Source: Leptobrachium leishanense
Taxonomy: Eukaryota; Chordata; Amphibia; Anura; Megophryidae
DNA: 64,000 bases
Direction: 5' to 3'
Assembly: GCA_009667805.1 (NCBI GenBank)
Contig: CM019064.1
Coordinates: 79,896,675-79,960,674 of the forward strand
In this document: one piece after another, positions 46,429 through 58,117 of the stretch
How the letters are laid out: the number at the start of each line of letters is the position of its first letter
Position numbering within the stretch: position 1 is the stretch's first letter
The notes under the pieces: generated by a model
Databases searched by the model: none
The model's input: the letters and a program-made list of their open reading frames with translations, nothing else
What the model was told of the DNA's origin: nothing
Position numbers and translations under genes: made by a program

Positions 46429-46857
46429 GTTGTCACTCTGTTTTCGAGAGGGCTAGAAGAAGATGCACAGTGATGGCCTATTAAACAGTTAAAATCAGGG
46501 ATTTGTGAAGACATACATGAGCGCTGATCCTGGTGAGTGCATGTCACTGTATGCTGGGATTACATTAGGAAACCATGGCCAAGTTGGCAACCCTTGACAC
46601 ATAATGAATTCATGCTGATGGGCAGTGTATGAAAAACACAACCCCACAGTATGTAAAATACATAGGCTGCTGGTAAGAAATCGAAGAAGAATACTGGCCT
46701 TGATTTCCTTCCTGCAGTATATGAATTATACATGTTGCAGGGCAGCACTTTTCCTTGTGTTCCCTGTCCCATCTGCATGAAATAATAATGTGTCCAGAAA
46801 AACAGGGCTGACCTGGCACTTCAAGGTGACATGCCCCTTTTGGGTGAGTGGCTAGAT
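46429..46857. other. Unassigned sequence
   Basis: No exon or repeat could be supported. Confidence 0.35.
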
Positions 46858-47966
46858 TTATTTATTTATAAAGGATTTTACCAGGAAGGATACATTGAGA
46901 TTTCTCTCGTTTTCAAGTATGTCCTGGGTTCAAGAACATTGAAGTGTTACAGTTACAGAAATACAAAGTAATACAATGCAAGATATTAAAAAAACAACAC
47001 CAATATACAGATTAACAGAAAATAAATACGTAGGAAATATAGTCACTATGTTACATGTTTACAGGTGCATTCTGTATTGCGGTATGTTAGTAAGGAGCTC
47101 TTGAGTGACTTCAGACTGGGGGAAGATTTGATGGTGTCTGGGAGGTTATTCCATAATTGTGGTGCTCTGTAGGAAAATGAGGACCGAGCCACTGTCTTTT
47201 TGTATTGTGGTATTGCAAGTAAGGTGCTGGTCCTGGATCGGAGGTTATAGGATGAGGGAGCTGCTGGGGGAAGCAGTCTATTCAGGTAGGGTGGTAGCTT
47301 CCCAGAAATGCTCTTAAACACCAGGCTGGAAAGGTGAAGGGTGCGTTTAGACTCCAGCGATGGCCAGTTTAGTCCTTTTAACATGTCACAATGGTGGGTC
47401 ATGTAGTTACATTGTAATGCAAAGCGACAGAATGAGTTATACAATGTAGTAAGTTTCTGAAGGTGTGTTTGCGGGGCCGCTGCATACACTACCTCTCCGT
47501 ATTCAATAGCCGGCATAAGCATTTGCTGTACAATCTGCTTTCTTACCGCGGGGCTCAGGCAGGATTTGTTTCTGCACAGGGCACCTAGTTTGGGGTAGAG
47601 TTTAGATGAGAGTTTTTCGATGTGAGGGCCAAAGGATAGATTTGGGTCTAACCACATACCTAGATATTTGAGAGAAGTGACTGTGGTCAGCGTGCCATTT
47701 GATTTTGTCCCCACACATAGATGGGGATTTTGCAATTTGTGTAGTTTAGGTTTTGTTCCAAAGAGCATCGTAACTGTTTTGTCAGTATTTAAAAAAAGTT
47801 TGTTGTGTTTGATCCACTTTTCTACCTCTGTGAATTGTTCTTGCAGCACGGCCTCCAGCTGCCGGAGAGTTGGTTTGCTGGTATAGATTACGGTGTCGTC
47901 TGCGTAGATGATGCAAAACTGCATCACGGCCATGCCCCCCCCCCCATGATCTAAAACCTGCCACAC
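46858..47966 (-). mobile_element. Rex1/L2-type LINE, 5'-truncated
   Basis: The 3' end carries TTTATTTATAAAGGATTTTA (the AAAT tail on the minus strand). Copies of this tail occur at 18366, 42294 and 56372. The 5' border lies in or near a C-tract at about 47937-47945. The single long frame below is the C-terminal part of the reverse transcriptase. Confidence 0.85.
47046..47966 (-). CDS. LINE reverse transcriptase, C-terminal part (partial)
   Basis: An open frame of about 300 codons with the catalytic box YADDTVIY near its start. It continues with KWIKHNKLFLNTDKT, LKYLGMWLDPNLSF, KQIVQQMLMPAIEYGEVVY, then NLRSRT and APQLWNNLPDTIK. This is the order of the jockey/CR1/L2/Rex1 group; Rex1 or L2 is favoured. 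The fingers region and endonuclease are absent, so it is a dead truncated insertion, although uninterrupted by stops from YADD to the end. The first residues before MAVMQ are probably not LINE-derived. Confidence 0.85.
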   Translation of the reverse strand: MWQVLDHGGGGMAVMQFCIIYADDTVIYTSKPTLRQLEAVLQEQFTEVEKWIKHNKLFLNTDKTVTMLFGTKPKLHKLQNPHLCVGTKSNGTLTTVTSLKYLGMWLDPNLSFGPHIEKLSSKLYPKLGALCRNKSCLSPAVRKQIVQQMLMPAIEYGEVVYAAAPQTHLQKLTTLYNSFCRFALQCNYMTHHCDMLKGLNWPSLESKRTLHLSSLVFKSISGKLPPYLNRLLPPAAPSSYNLRSRTSTLLAIPQYKKTVARSSFSYRAPQLWNNLPDTIKSSPSLKSLKSSLLTYRNTECTCKHVT

Positions 47967-48489
47967 AGTGCTAGTAAAAAATTACCGCCCCCCCTTCAAC
48001 TTATATTGCTACATGTATACTTTGCTCACATTCTTGGGTTTTTCAAGGTTCAGTTAGGTCTGTCTTAGTGTGGTTTAAAAAAATAATAACCTTGGTATGC
48101 ATTTGTTTCTATGGCAACAGTACAAAAAGGATGTTGACTAGTATGAGCATCTAAATGTACGGCTTCACACAATCAACCAATTACAATGCAAATAAGGTGC
48201 AACGGTGTTTCCATGGCAACTGTAAACAATACCTGAGAAGAGCATGAATAGGGCAATGTGAGAACAAATTGTGAAAAGATATTACTTGTGCCTGCAGTAT
48301 GCTTTAAACCGCTGATTGTAAAAAAAAAAAAAAAAGGTTCACGCATTGCAAGTAGCCCACATACTGTAAGTAAATAGTTTCCATTGCTAAGAGGCTTATT
48401 TTACCAGACTGCATTTATTGAAGCTTAGTTTAACCCATTCAGTGCTGAGCTCATTTTGACCAATTTTTATGTTCGTCATGTATACCTTT
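47967..48489. other. Unassigned sequence
   Basis: Two similar words (TTTCTATGGCAACAGTA at about 48107, TTTCCATGGCAACTGTA at about 48207) suggest an old duplication. No gene. Confidence 0.35.
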
Positions 48490-48492
48490 TTA

Positions 48493-48918
48493 GGCTAAGG
48501 TCAGACGAAAGCATTTTTAACGTGCGTTTAGCCGCACGAAATCACGGCCGTGCTATCAGCAAATGACGCCCAATGCCGGGGAACATACGACGAACGGCCG
48601 CACGAAAGTTCGTCCGTGCAACGCAAGTGGCAAACGAACGCATTTTTTCGAGAACGTCAAACCGCTACTACTGACGTACAGAGTGCGCTGCGTCCGCATA
48701 GCGGCGTGTTTGCGTGATTGGGAGACGTCAGACGCTGCACACGTCCGGCCAACATAACGTCCAGACGCAAAAGGGTTTTATTGATGATCCGTTCAAAATC
48801 ACAGACGAAAATGCGCATCGTATGACCGCTATCGTGTATTCCGTGAAAAAATACGTCCATTCGTTAGAACACACTTTTTCACGGACAACGCGAAAAATGC
48901 GTTCGTCTGACCCTAGCC
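48493..48918. mobile_element. Harbinger-type MITE, TTA target
   Basis: 426 bp; ends GGCTAAGGTCAGACGAAAGC and, inverted, GGCTAGGGTCAGACGAACGC, flanked by TTA (48490-48492 and 48919-48921). The interior has hairpins and CGTCCG/CGGACG words. It is the same family as 60475-60901, and relics at 13611-14035. Confidence 0.9.
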
Positions 48919-48921
48919 TTA

Positions 48922-49850
48922 AAGCTGCAGCTGGTCCTGGCAGCAGGTAGACTTAAACACCCCGAACGTCGGTAAAGCTCACCCCACAGCTCTCTGGTCG
49001 TCCTCCGGACTCCCTACCTTCCCAGTAGGCAGATCAATATCATTGGCTGCAGATAGACTAAATTAATGCAAACATTTTTTGGATCTAAAATGCTAAATTT
49101 CTGCAAAGTATCCGTTATTCGTGCATTACATTCCCTCTTGATGTCATTCCTTCGCCTTCAAACACCAAAGCAAATCATTTTTTAAATATTTGTGGCATGT
49201 TGTTGGAATTCTTTTAAGAGTTAATTAAAAAGGGTGCAGTAATACAGTTATATTTTCTAATAATTTTTTTCTTCTAATTGGCTCGATGTATTTGAGGCAA
49301 CACTGAAATCTTAAGGCAGGAGGCCGAGATTTAATAAAATATAAAGTTACCCATTATTAAAGCAGTTTGAGGGAATAAAGTAATTAAATGAACATTTACA
49401 CTTACTAAATTATTATATTCTAGCTCAATTAAGTATATGAAATTAACATTGGATTAAAAAAGTGTATGGGTAAACTGATAAGTATGTTTTTGTCATTGCT
49501 GCTCTCATCCCGCTGGTGACACTAATTATCTCAGGCAGAACAATGGGATTCTGATGAAGCTCTTCAGTCTTTGCCACTGAATGTCACTGTTGTGTATTGA
49601 GCAGCATTGTCTGCGTGACCCAGTTTTTCTATTTCTTTATTAAACCAACATGTTGAAAGACTTTATCTGTCATTACGGCTTATTATCACAGACCTCTGGG
49701 TTTGGGTATAAATGTTTGCAGCCGATTCAGTGTTTGCCTATGAAATCTTTTGTTAATTCTAAACTAGAATGTAAAATGTTTAATTTTTCTCCTAAATAAC
49801 TAGCTACATGTTAAACTACACCCTTAACAGCGAGGAACAAGATACAAACC
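48922..49850. other. Unassigned AT-rich sequence
   Basis: No exon or repeat could be supported. Confidence 0.35.
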
Positions 49851-50337
49851 TTTTTTTTTTTTTTCATATAAAGAATTTTTATTGGAGTTTACACAGAAAG
49901 TGGTACATACATTTAAATGAAAGAACCATCCAAAGGAAGGAGCATAAATGAGCATCAATGGCAATAAACAATATAATTCAATTGGATTATCTTCGTAACC
50001 TGAAAAAGGGGGTCAGTTGTGCGCACTCCATTTTCTAATAATTTATAATTCCTAAACTATCATCTTACAGGTCGACATATCTTATATCAGAGTTCCAGAT
50101 TCAACAAACATCTTCCATCCCTCCCACGTATCATGCAGTAGGCACATAGAATTGTTCGCGGTGTGAAACATTTCCTCATATTTGAAAACATTTTCAAAGG
50201 CCCCCATAGAGGACCGCCAATGTCTAGCTATTACAATTTTAGCTGTACCAAGTACCATGGAGATAAACCTCCTATGACGGGTCTGAATTGTAACAGGTAT
50301 AAGGTGTAAGAGGTACATTTTCGGACAAAGTGGGAGT
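49851..50337 (-). mobile_element. L1-Tx1-type LINE 3' end
   Basis: The poly-T at 49851-49864 is the A-tail on the minus strand. About 50345-50082 encodes TAKIVIARHWRSS, then FENVFKYEEMFHTA and WEGWKMFV, the usual end of L1/Tx1 ORF2. The TTAA element at 50342 cuts off the rest; the far side (51544-51594, encoding TFTEEEVHKAI on the minus strand) is also LINE-like but not contiguous in protein order. Confidence 0.7.
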
Positions 50338-50341
50338 TTAA

Positions 50342-51539
50342 CCACTTCAATGCTAAGGACGCGCTCAGCGCGTCCTCAGCATTACCGCTGGTGTGCTGAG
50401 GACGCGCTGAGCGTGTCCTCACATTGGGGTCAGCGTTCGGCCGTGTTCCGGCCGATCGCTGGCCCCTCCGGTGCGGGCTGACATCCTGGATGTCAGCCCG
50501 GCATCCGGACCAGCAGCCGCCATTATTAGGTGTCATCGCGGGGGCGCGATGACACCTAATTCAGGCGCCCCCCCCGCATGTGCGGAGGAGGCGCCTGAAA
50601 GGGAGGGGGGGGAGGTCCTTCGGACCTCTCTCCCTCCCGATCGGCGGCGCACAAGGGGTTAACCCAGGCATCATTTGGAAGGGCACAGCCTGCCCTTCCA
50701 AATGATGCCTGGTATTAACCCCTGGGGAGCTGGATCGCAAATCGGCGCTTTAAAGCGCCGATTCGCGATCCTTCCCGGGAGCTGGCCGACATCTTGGATG
50801 TCGGCCAAGCCTCCGGGAACTCCCCCAGAGGACTGGCGTCATCGTGCGTAGCACGATGACGCCAGTCCTACAGTTAACCCCTAACTGCCACCAAGTGTGG
50901 AGATAGGGAGTTCCAATGAACTCCCTATCTCCCGATCCGTGGCAGCTAGGGGTTAAATTTTGATATCGTTGGATCGGCCAGAGCATGGCCGTTCCAACGA
51001 TACCAAACATGAAAGTTAAAAATGTTGTAAAAAAAAAATTTTTAAAAAAAATAAACACTTTTTTTTTCTTTTTTTTGGGTTTGTTAATGCAGCAATATTG
51101 TTCCCATTTCAATTATAATGTGAACAATGATGCTGCACTAACGATTTTTGTATGCGGTGCGTTTGTTAAAAATAGTGTCATTTTCCCCAAAAAAAAATGT
51201 AACGAGACCCCATCTCTAATTTTTTTAACAAGCGCACCCCATACAAAATATAACCGCAATTGCTCGCATGTTAAAATGTGGAAAAAAACACTTTACACAT
51301 TGTAAATTATTGAAAATACATATTTTATTGCATTTTTTGTTATAATATACAGACATGACATAACGTATACATATAATAATGACATATTATGAATCTACCG
51401 AGTCTGACGGAAAGAACGATATATAATATGTCTGGGTCATATACTAAAATAAGCCTTCAAAACACGTTTAAACATGATGCGCAAAACAGGTAAAAATGAC
51501 CTCAGCATAGGGGCGGGAAAAGCCTCAGCAGCGAAAGGG
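50342..51539. mobile_element. TTAA-target element, about 1.2 kb, second copy
   Basis: Flanked by TTAA (50338-50341 and 51540-51543). GC-rich left half with hairpins: AGGACGCGCTCAGCGCGTCCT, TGACATCCTGGATGTCA, CGTCATCGTGCGTAGCACGA. AT-rich right half with ATATAATATGTCTGGGTC, as in the 10919 copy. Both are near 1.19 kb. No transposase. Confidence 0.8.
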
Positions 51540-51594
51540 TTAATAGCCTTATGTACCTCCTCCTCTGTAAACGTAGCCAGCAAACCCATAGCCC

Positions 51595-52212
51595 AGGGCT
51601 CGAGTCGAGCGGGAACGGCGTTCCCGCAGCGTTCCCGCTGTGGCCCGAGCCCGAAAGGCTGGAGCAGGCGGCTGCTGCACATTGCCGGCGGCCGCGTGCT
51701 TCCTGTTAGAACGGCCCGCTGACAGGAAGTGGAGCCGCTCGCCTGGCTGTTTCATCGATCCCAGGCGAGCGGCTGCACTTCCTGCCAGCGGCCATTCTAA
51801 CAGGAAGCACGCGGCCGCCGGGCGCAGACGCTGCAGAGAGGTGAGCTGGGGGCACTATCCATGAGCTGGGGGGGCACTATCCATGAGCTGGGGGACATTT
51901 CCATGAGCTGAGGGGGGCAAATCCATGAGCTGGGGGACATTTCCATGAGCTGGGGGGGGCAAATCCATGAGCTGGGGGACATTTCCATGAGCGGGGGGGC
52001 ATATCCATGAGCTGGGGGGGGGCAGTATCCATGAGCTGGGGGACATTTCCATGAGCTGGGGGGGGCAAATCCATGAGCTGGGGGACATTTCCATGAGCTG
52101 GGGGGGGCAAATCCATGAGCTGGGGGACATTTCCATGAGTTGGGGGGGGGGCAAATCCATGAGCTGGGGGGGGCACATCCATGAGCTGGGGGACATTTCC
52201 ATGAGCTGGGGG
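51595..52212. mobile_element. hAT-like element with hairpin and minisatellite, right end unclear
   Basis: Begins CAGGGCTCGAGTCGAGCGG. It then shows a long hairpin (arms about 51686-51745 and 51760-51820) and the minisatellite at 51846-52212. No matching right terminus or duplication was found before about 52450. The cassette order is the same as in 16525-17499. Confidence 0.5.
51846..52212 (+). repeat. Minisatellite, TCCATGAGCTGGGGG unit
   Basis: About 17 units that mostly alternate between two spacers, GGGGGACATT and GGGGGGGGCAAA, each before TCCATGAGCTG. The alternation gives a higher-order repeat of about 40 bp. Open frames through it are repeat artefacts. Confidence 0.9.
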
Positions 52213-53406
52213 GAGATCCGCCATCTTGGGCCTCACGGACCCGATCTTTTCTTGCGGATTTTAGCGGCTCTAGCGCCAGCTGCGTCTTAGGTGGCACCAT
52301 CTGGGTGCTAGGAAGTATCACCCACCTGTGGGTGAAGTTTCAGCCCCGGGGATGCAATAATAAAGCCGCTGGAATTAGAAACTCAGCGCCGATCACAGGA
52401 GCTCTCCCTACATGCGACCGCGCGCTGCAACGTCCGGCCACGCCCCCCCAAACCTTTTGTTTAATAAAATTGTGTGCATTCCTAGATCATCTTTCATTAT
52501 TTTCAGCATCACAGATAAAGAACACCTGAAAAGTGAAGGTAGTGGGACAAAAATGGGAGCAAACTGGACAGGTTTACCTCTCATTAGGGAGTGTTAGGAA
52601 CAACAGCCTCAGACCTAGCCTTTGGACATAGATCTGCTGAGTTGAGCCTAAACTCCTGGATTCGTTTTTCCAGTGGTCACAATCTTATATAATGCTACAT
52701 ATGTGTTTCAAAGCCCAGACCTGGTATTCTGTGTTAACATACAAAGATTTGTACATATTAACCTGATGGGGTTGCTCGAAATTTGACTCCTTTGTTTCCC
52801 CATTTCATTTTCAAAACATGTGGCAGTCTAAAAGGCAGCAGTTAGGATTTTACATTAATAGAAGAGCCAAAACAGAAATTGCTTTCTCTTCTGACACAGA
52901 AAGCAAATAAAGTGATGTAGATGCACCTTTTTAGGACAGCACTCCTCACATGTCCTAATGCAAAGTGAATGTGTGACATCATAGATCTCGCTGGGAGCCA
53001 ACTGAGCATGCTTAAGACTGCCTCAGATGGGGCGCAGTTCATAGATCTGGTCATGCTTAGTTGCTCTCATTTTCTACAGTTAGCCAATCATTATTAAACC
53101 CAATCCTGGACTCCCTCTAAAGAAACAACGACACCACGGCTTTACAGCACATTTACAACATAAAATTGTTATTAAATCAAACTTAAAAATGTAACAAAAT
53201 TTGTTAATCCCTTTTACCAATGCCCAGCACACTGTATCTTTATAATTGCTCTTCGCAACTATGTTGGCAGAGCCCCCAGTGAATCCTCTTGAGTTGATCG
53301 GCTTTCTTGGGCAGGAATGCAAAGCTCTGTACTGTACATTACCATCTAGCCACAGACCTTACAATGTTAGGCGTTTGAGAGCCTGATATTAGTGATGTTT
53401 TAAAAC
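52213..53406. other. Unassigned sequence
   Basis: No exon or transposon terminus recognised, apart from GC-rich sequence to about 52450 that may belong to the preceding element. Confidence 0.35.
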
Positions 53407-53533
53407 AAGAGTCAGCAACCTTAGCACTCCAATGTTTTGGAACTACATTTCCCATGATTCACCAATCGAATGAGTACCTAAGCATCATGGGAGATATAGT
53501 TCTAAAAGATCTGGAGGGTCAAAGTTGCCCTCT
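53407..53533. mobile_element. hAT-type MITE
   Basis: AGAGTCAGCAACCTTAGCAC at the left and GAGGGTCAAAGTTGCCCTCT at the right, with GGAACTACATTTCCCATGAT and AGCATCATGGGAGATATAG between. Confidence 0.7.
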
Positions 53534-54449
53534 TAACAGGTGTGCAGGGGGATTCAGGAAGGGTTAATATTTAACACCCCCCCCCCAGTGTCTCAGAACA
53601 AAATATTTATACAAAGACTTTATAGTTACTTTAAACATAAACTGTATATTCTTACCGTAAAATCATTTTTCCATAGTCGTAGCGACAGTACAGTTGGGCT
53701 CTTTTACCTCTTCCATTTTTGGACAGGTTACCAAAGCCTCTCGTATATATACTAAAAAAAAACACAACTAGGGACAGGAAAACCCCTCCCTGGCCTATAG
53801 CTCCTGCCCTTAGACCCTATAACTACCTGCAGCACAGCTACCTTTCCAGTCAACAAACAGAACAGAAGAGCAAAAGACAGCAAAACTGAAATGGGAGGGA
53901 GAAGTTCTGCCGCTACGACTATGGAAAAATAATTTTATGGTAAGAAAATACAGTTTTTTCCATACATCGAGGGGCAGTATGGTTGGGACATACAATGCCC
54001 AAAAACCCAAGGGAGAGAATCAAGTCAAAACCACCACCTGCAGCGTCCTACGCCCCAAAAGACGCACCGGTAGAGGCCAGGACATAGACGGCAAGGCCAG
54101 TGAAAGAGTGGAACAAATCCCAGGTAGCAGCCTACCCTGTTGCTCTGCCGAAGCATCAACATGCAACACCCAAGAAGCAGCCACAGACCAAACGGAGGAA
54201 GCCTTCCCCATGTCAAAAACAGAATAAGCCTAAACCACCGAGCAAAAGAAGGCAAAGAAACACCTGCATCTTTGGAGGCACCCAAAAAAAGAAAAAAAAA
54301 AGATGAACTGAACGCCACCAGGATCCCGTCCGATCCAGGTAGTTCCTCAAAGCCCAGACCACCTCCACCTGCCGTGAGAAGAGACAGGAGAGGCACGGAA
54401 AGAGGGGCGAATGAATTCCTGAGTAAGGAAAAAAGCAAGGTCCTAGTGG

Positions 54450-55440
54450 CGTAAATATTTTTGGTAAAACACCAATATTTTAGGTGTGGTGAAGCATATA
54501 CAGCATGAGCAACCAATATTAAAAGGTACAACAAATAGCTTTAAACAATGTGTTCAAAGTGCATGCAGTAAAGTGCATATGATAAAGTGCATAAGGTAAA
54601 AGCAATCTGTCCAATAATAAAGTGCATCAGGTGGGATGAAATTACCAATATAAATGGGATGGATGAACCAATGAATCTCAGCCCTGTTTAGAATGTCCAG
54701 TACCAAGTGCTGGTAATTACAACCAGTGGAAAAAGTCATATGGATAAATTCTTAGAAAAAAAACAAAAGTGCACGTGCGAATAAGTGCATAAGTAAAAAA
54801 GTAGAAAATACTGCTCCTTAGCAGCTTGGTAAATCGATGTGGTGTGGAAGTTCGTGTCCGGATATTGGTCCTTCTTTATCCGGTTTGCGTCTCGCATAGG
54901 CACAGGGGAGAGAAAAAGGAGAAACCAATAGTGTAAATTGCGCAATAGGATTTTGGCAATAGGAAGAATAGAAATACACTCACAAGTCACAAGTTCCAGA
55001 GTCTATTGGGTCTCGGCTCTGGGTTGAATTTCCTATAGGCCAATAGAGGGTGGCGTTTCCAGTTTTTAAATCCTTGAGGTCACCTCAAAGTAGAAACACA
55101 AAGGGAGACCGTGCTCTCATAGCGTAATAGAGTGGAGATAAGTAGACAGGATTTTGTTGTTGGTCTCACTCACTGATGTTGGAGCCTCGTTAGTTCCAGG
55201 CTCAGTTTTTAAGCGTGCTGTACTTCTTGGTGGGTGAGTACCTAACCTTTCTCCATACTGCTTTCTCCTTGGGTCTGGGCCATGTGTAGGAACTGGAGAT
55301 TATTTCCATCTTCGTGTCCTCAAGAGGTTATGAGTGTGACGGGTCTCATAGCGCCAGGAACCTCACCCCTAATGTTTCGGCTCATAAGCTTTATTCCTAG
55401 GGATGTGACGGGTCACAGAGAGCCAGGAACCTCACCCCTG
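54450..55440. mobile_element. Possible nested Penelope-like stretch
   Basis: Contains several AAAGTGCAT words (54550-54630) and, on the minus strand, CTTATGAGCCGAAAC (55374-55388), similar to the box at 7245. Boundaries are not visible. A repeated GCCAGGAACCTCACCCCT occurs at 55353 and 55420. Confidence 0.3.
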
Positions 55441-56371
55441 AGAGAAAGAATGTACCCTGAGGAGACCTAACTGAATTGCATAACCAAAACAATTAGCTTC
55501 CAAGGTAAAGGCAACCAAGATCGCTCCTAGCCACACCACAGCAAGTGAAGGAGATGACTGGCCTGGGAATGCGGGAGTCAGAATTCCCTGAGCATTCGAA
55601 ACCCAGGAACTAATGCCTCTGTTCAGGCATATGCTGTAGAGGATGACGGAAGCGTCAGCTATAGGGACGAAAGGAATGAAAAAAAAAACCATACGGTTCC
55701 TGCCATTGCTTGGGCGATCCAGTGGAAGGCCTCTTCAGTATCCGCCAGTTGCAGCACAAAACCTGCAATGCAGAATCAAGTAACACGCTAGGCTCCAAGG
55801 ACAAGGAGAGTGTACTTTGAGGTTGTGTCCACCGCCCAAGAGGTGCTGTCTTGGGCAACTCATGGGCGGTGGACAACGGGCCACCACATTAAGTCCCCTG
55901 GCCGGTAAAGACAATGCCAAGGGATCAACTGCCAAATCACATAAAAATTCAAAGACAGACAGTAGGAGAAACAACCAAATGGCAGGCGAGAATCCAGAGA
56001 AGACACCTTGGCGGTCCAACGTACAGAGCTGAGTCATCACGCCACGACGGTGCGCAGAAACGTCGGACTGCCCATCAAACGCACAGGGCAGGAGTCGGCT
56101 GACCTGACCAACCGCTCCGGACACCCCACCGGCATATGGAAGGCCAGGCCGAGCACGGGATCTTCTCGGGAGGAGCAATGTGACCGCCCACGGAACCAGA
56201 TTCCTCCGTCACCTCCCTGGTAACACTGTCCGGAGGACAGGAAGAAATTACTGCAGAGGTAGCTGTGCTGCAGATATTTATACGGTCTAAGGAAAGGAGC
56301 TATAGGCCAGTGAGGAGTTTTTCCTGTCCCTGGGAGTGTTCTTTTTTTAGGATATAAGAGAGAGTCTTTGG

Positions 56372-56513
56372 TAACATTTTTTTTAATATCTTGCATTGTA
56401 TTATTTTGCATTTCTGTAACTGTAACACTTCAATGTTCTTGAACCCAGGACATACTTGAAAACGAGAGAAATCTCAATGTATCCTTCCTGGTAAAATCCT
56501 TTAAATAAATAAA
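56372..56513 (+). mobile_element. Rex1/L2-type LINE 3' end in inverted repeat arm
   Basis: Matches the LINE tail at 42294-42523: ATATCTTGCATTGTATTATT, then TTCTTGAACCCAGGACATAC and a short AAAT tail. It sits inside the right arm of the element at 53645, and removing it restores the arm. Confidence 0.85.
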
Positions 56514-56575
56514 CCTGTCCAAAAATGGAAGAACCCAACCGTACTGCTGCTCGTCCTATGGAAAAGGTTCTTTTG

Positions 56576-57438
56576 ATGACCATCTGCGCGGATGTAATGT
56601 AATTTGGAATTGCGTGTGCCAACATCAATAAGAGCAACACACTATGAGCCCTGCTCATCATCAGATTGGTGGTGGTTAGACCCTTTAGAGGTAATGTTGC
56701 TCCTTACCAGCACACCATGCATTAATGGGTGACAATTTGCGATAACATTTGGTCGGCTATCTACGGTCTGTCAGCAGAGGGCTTTGTTGAACCTGACTGA
56801 ATTTTAGAGCAAAAATGTAATATTGCTTACCCCCACCCCCTCGTGACAGATTATCAGATTAAAAAAAGAATCCTATGAAAAGCAAGCTTTGCAAAAGTCT
56901 GATAGTACTGAAGAAGCGTTTTCCTATGTGCATGCATTCTTCGTGAAAGCTCAAAGACATTAATGTACTTACCTTTAAAAACACAGTGTTAATACAGTTT
57001 TAAGCAGTTTATATGTACAGAGCTTGCATGAAATCCTCACTAGCAGCAAGCTCCACCTAGTGCTCAAAAGGTGAAGTACCTTGAACTAGGCGGTTAAAGC
57101 TGTCACAAATGGAATGATGTATGAGTGTTGGATAGTTTAGTGGGCTGCATCACTGCAGGGCAGGTGAGCATACCAATTGTATGCAAGAAGCCTTCCTCCA
57201 TTAACCCTTTCAATACCAAGTGATAAAAAAAAGCAGAGTCGGGAATCAGCGGGTTGTTTTTTGAAAATCCATTTTAAATTATACAGAATATTCTCTATGT
57301 ATTTCTTCTAGTAATGACCTATTGGCAGGCAGATTTTGCCATCTTCTGGCCATATGGAGTTACTCCACTTCTGAGCTCTAGAAAGGATCAGTTGGGGAAA
57401 AGAGGCTTTCTCCAACGGATTTTAGAAAGTGTCAGCAT
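56576..57438. other. Unassigned sequence
   Basis: No exon or repeat could be supported. Confidence 0.35.
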
Positions 57439-57807
57439 CTTGGGCACAGGGGCGGACTGACCCATCGGGCACTGCCCGAGGGCCCGCGGGTCAGTAGGGG
57501 CCCGGTTTGGGGTGACACATTGATCATAGAAATTGGCAGCCAGCGTCGCACTGTGAAAACGCCGCGGTGGTGCCTGCGCCGCCCCCTCACATGTGTCACG
57601 TGGGGGTGGCGCCAGTGCAATGTGCCTGCTCCAGTGTTAGACTGGGATGCAGGCATGCTACAAGCGCCACCGTGGTATTTTCAGAGTGCGCCACTGGCTG
57701 CCTGTTAATTTCTATGATCAGAAGGAAACCGGCGGGGGCCCAATGTGTCTTCCCAACGACCCGCATCCCGACAGAGCGGGTAAGCAACGGGGGGGGGGGG
57801 GCGGCAG

Positions 57808-57893
57808 GGCAATTCATATCCATGTTCAAGCTGCGCTGGGGGCAATTCATATCCAGGTTTGAGCTGCTGGGGGCAATTCATATCCATGTGTGA
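57808..57893 (+). repeat. Short minisatellite, ATATCCATG...GAGCTG...GGGGGCA unit
   Basis: Three units of about 30 bp: GGCAATTCATATCCATGTTC, then AAGCTGCGCTGGG and variants. It shares the CAAT..ATATCCATG and GAGCTG-GGGGGCA core with the arrays at 16968 and 51846. Confidence 0.75.
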
Positions 57894-58117
57894 GCTCGGC
57901 AGTTTCCCACATTTTCCACAGGGACTTTCTGTGCAGCGGCGCAGCCTTAGCTGCAATGAGTGGGTGATGGCTGCTGCAGCAGTGCGGTGGCCAACTGCAA
58001 GTATGGATGGGGGGGGGGGCAATTTGCTGCTGGGTCCAAGTAAATTTTCAAAAAGGTTATTTTTAGCTCAGAAATAAATTCTTTAGCACAATAATGCACA
58101 TTTGGTCAGGGAGTGTT

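Larger units (their letters stand above)
53645..56575. mobile_element. Large element with about 150-bp inverted ends, interrupted
   Basis: Left end region about 53670-53825 (CATTTTTGGACAGGTTACCA ... GGGACAGGAAAA ... GGCCTATAGCTCCT) is inverted at about 56290-56560. A second inverted pair, TTACCGTAAAATCATTTTTCC at 53654 and its inverse near 53925, adds a left-side hairpin. The right arm is split at GGTAAC/CTGTCC by the LINE tail at 56372-56513. The interior has no recognised protein, and a Penelope-like stretch (about 54450-55440) may be nested inside. Class unknown. Confidence 0.6.

Noticed and set aside
51544..51594. Continuation of the L1-Tx1 element across the TTAA element
   Set aside because: The minus-strand words (TFTEEEVHKAI) belong near the start of the reverse transcriptase, while the other side is the C-terminus, so the two are not contiguous parts of one copy.
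51797..52321. Proline-rich open frames over the second minisatellite
   Set aside because: Same reason: several overlapping repeat-driven frames, no start context or domain.
53937..54534. Open frames of 96-169 codons on both strands
   Set aside because: They lie inside the inverted-repeat element at 53645-56575, overlap each other and show no recognisable motif.
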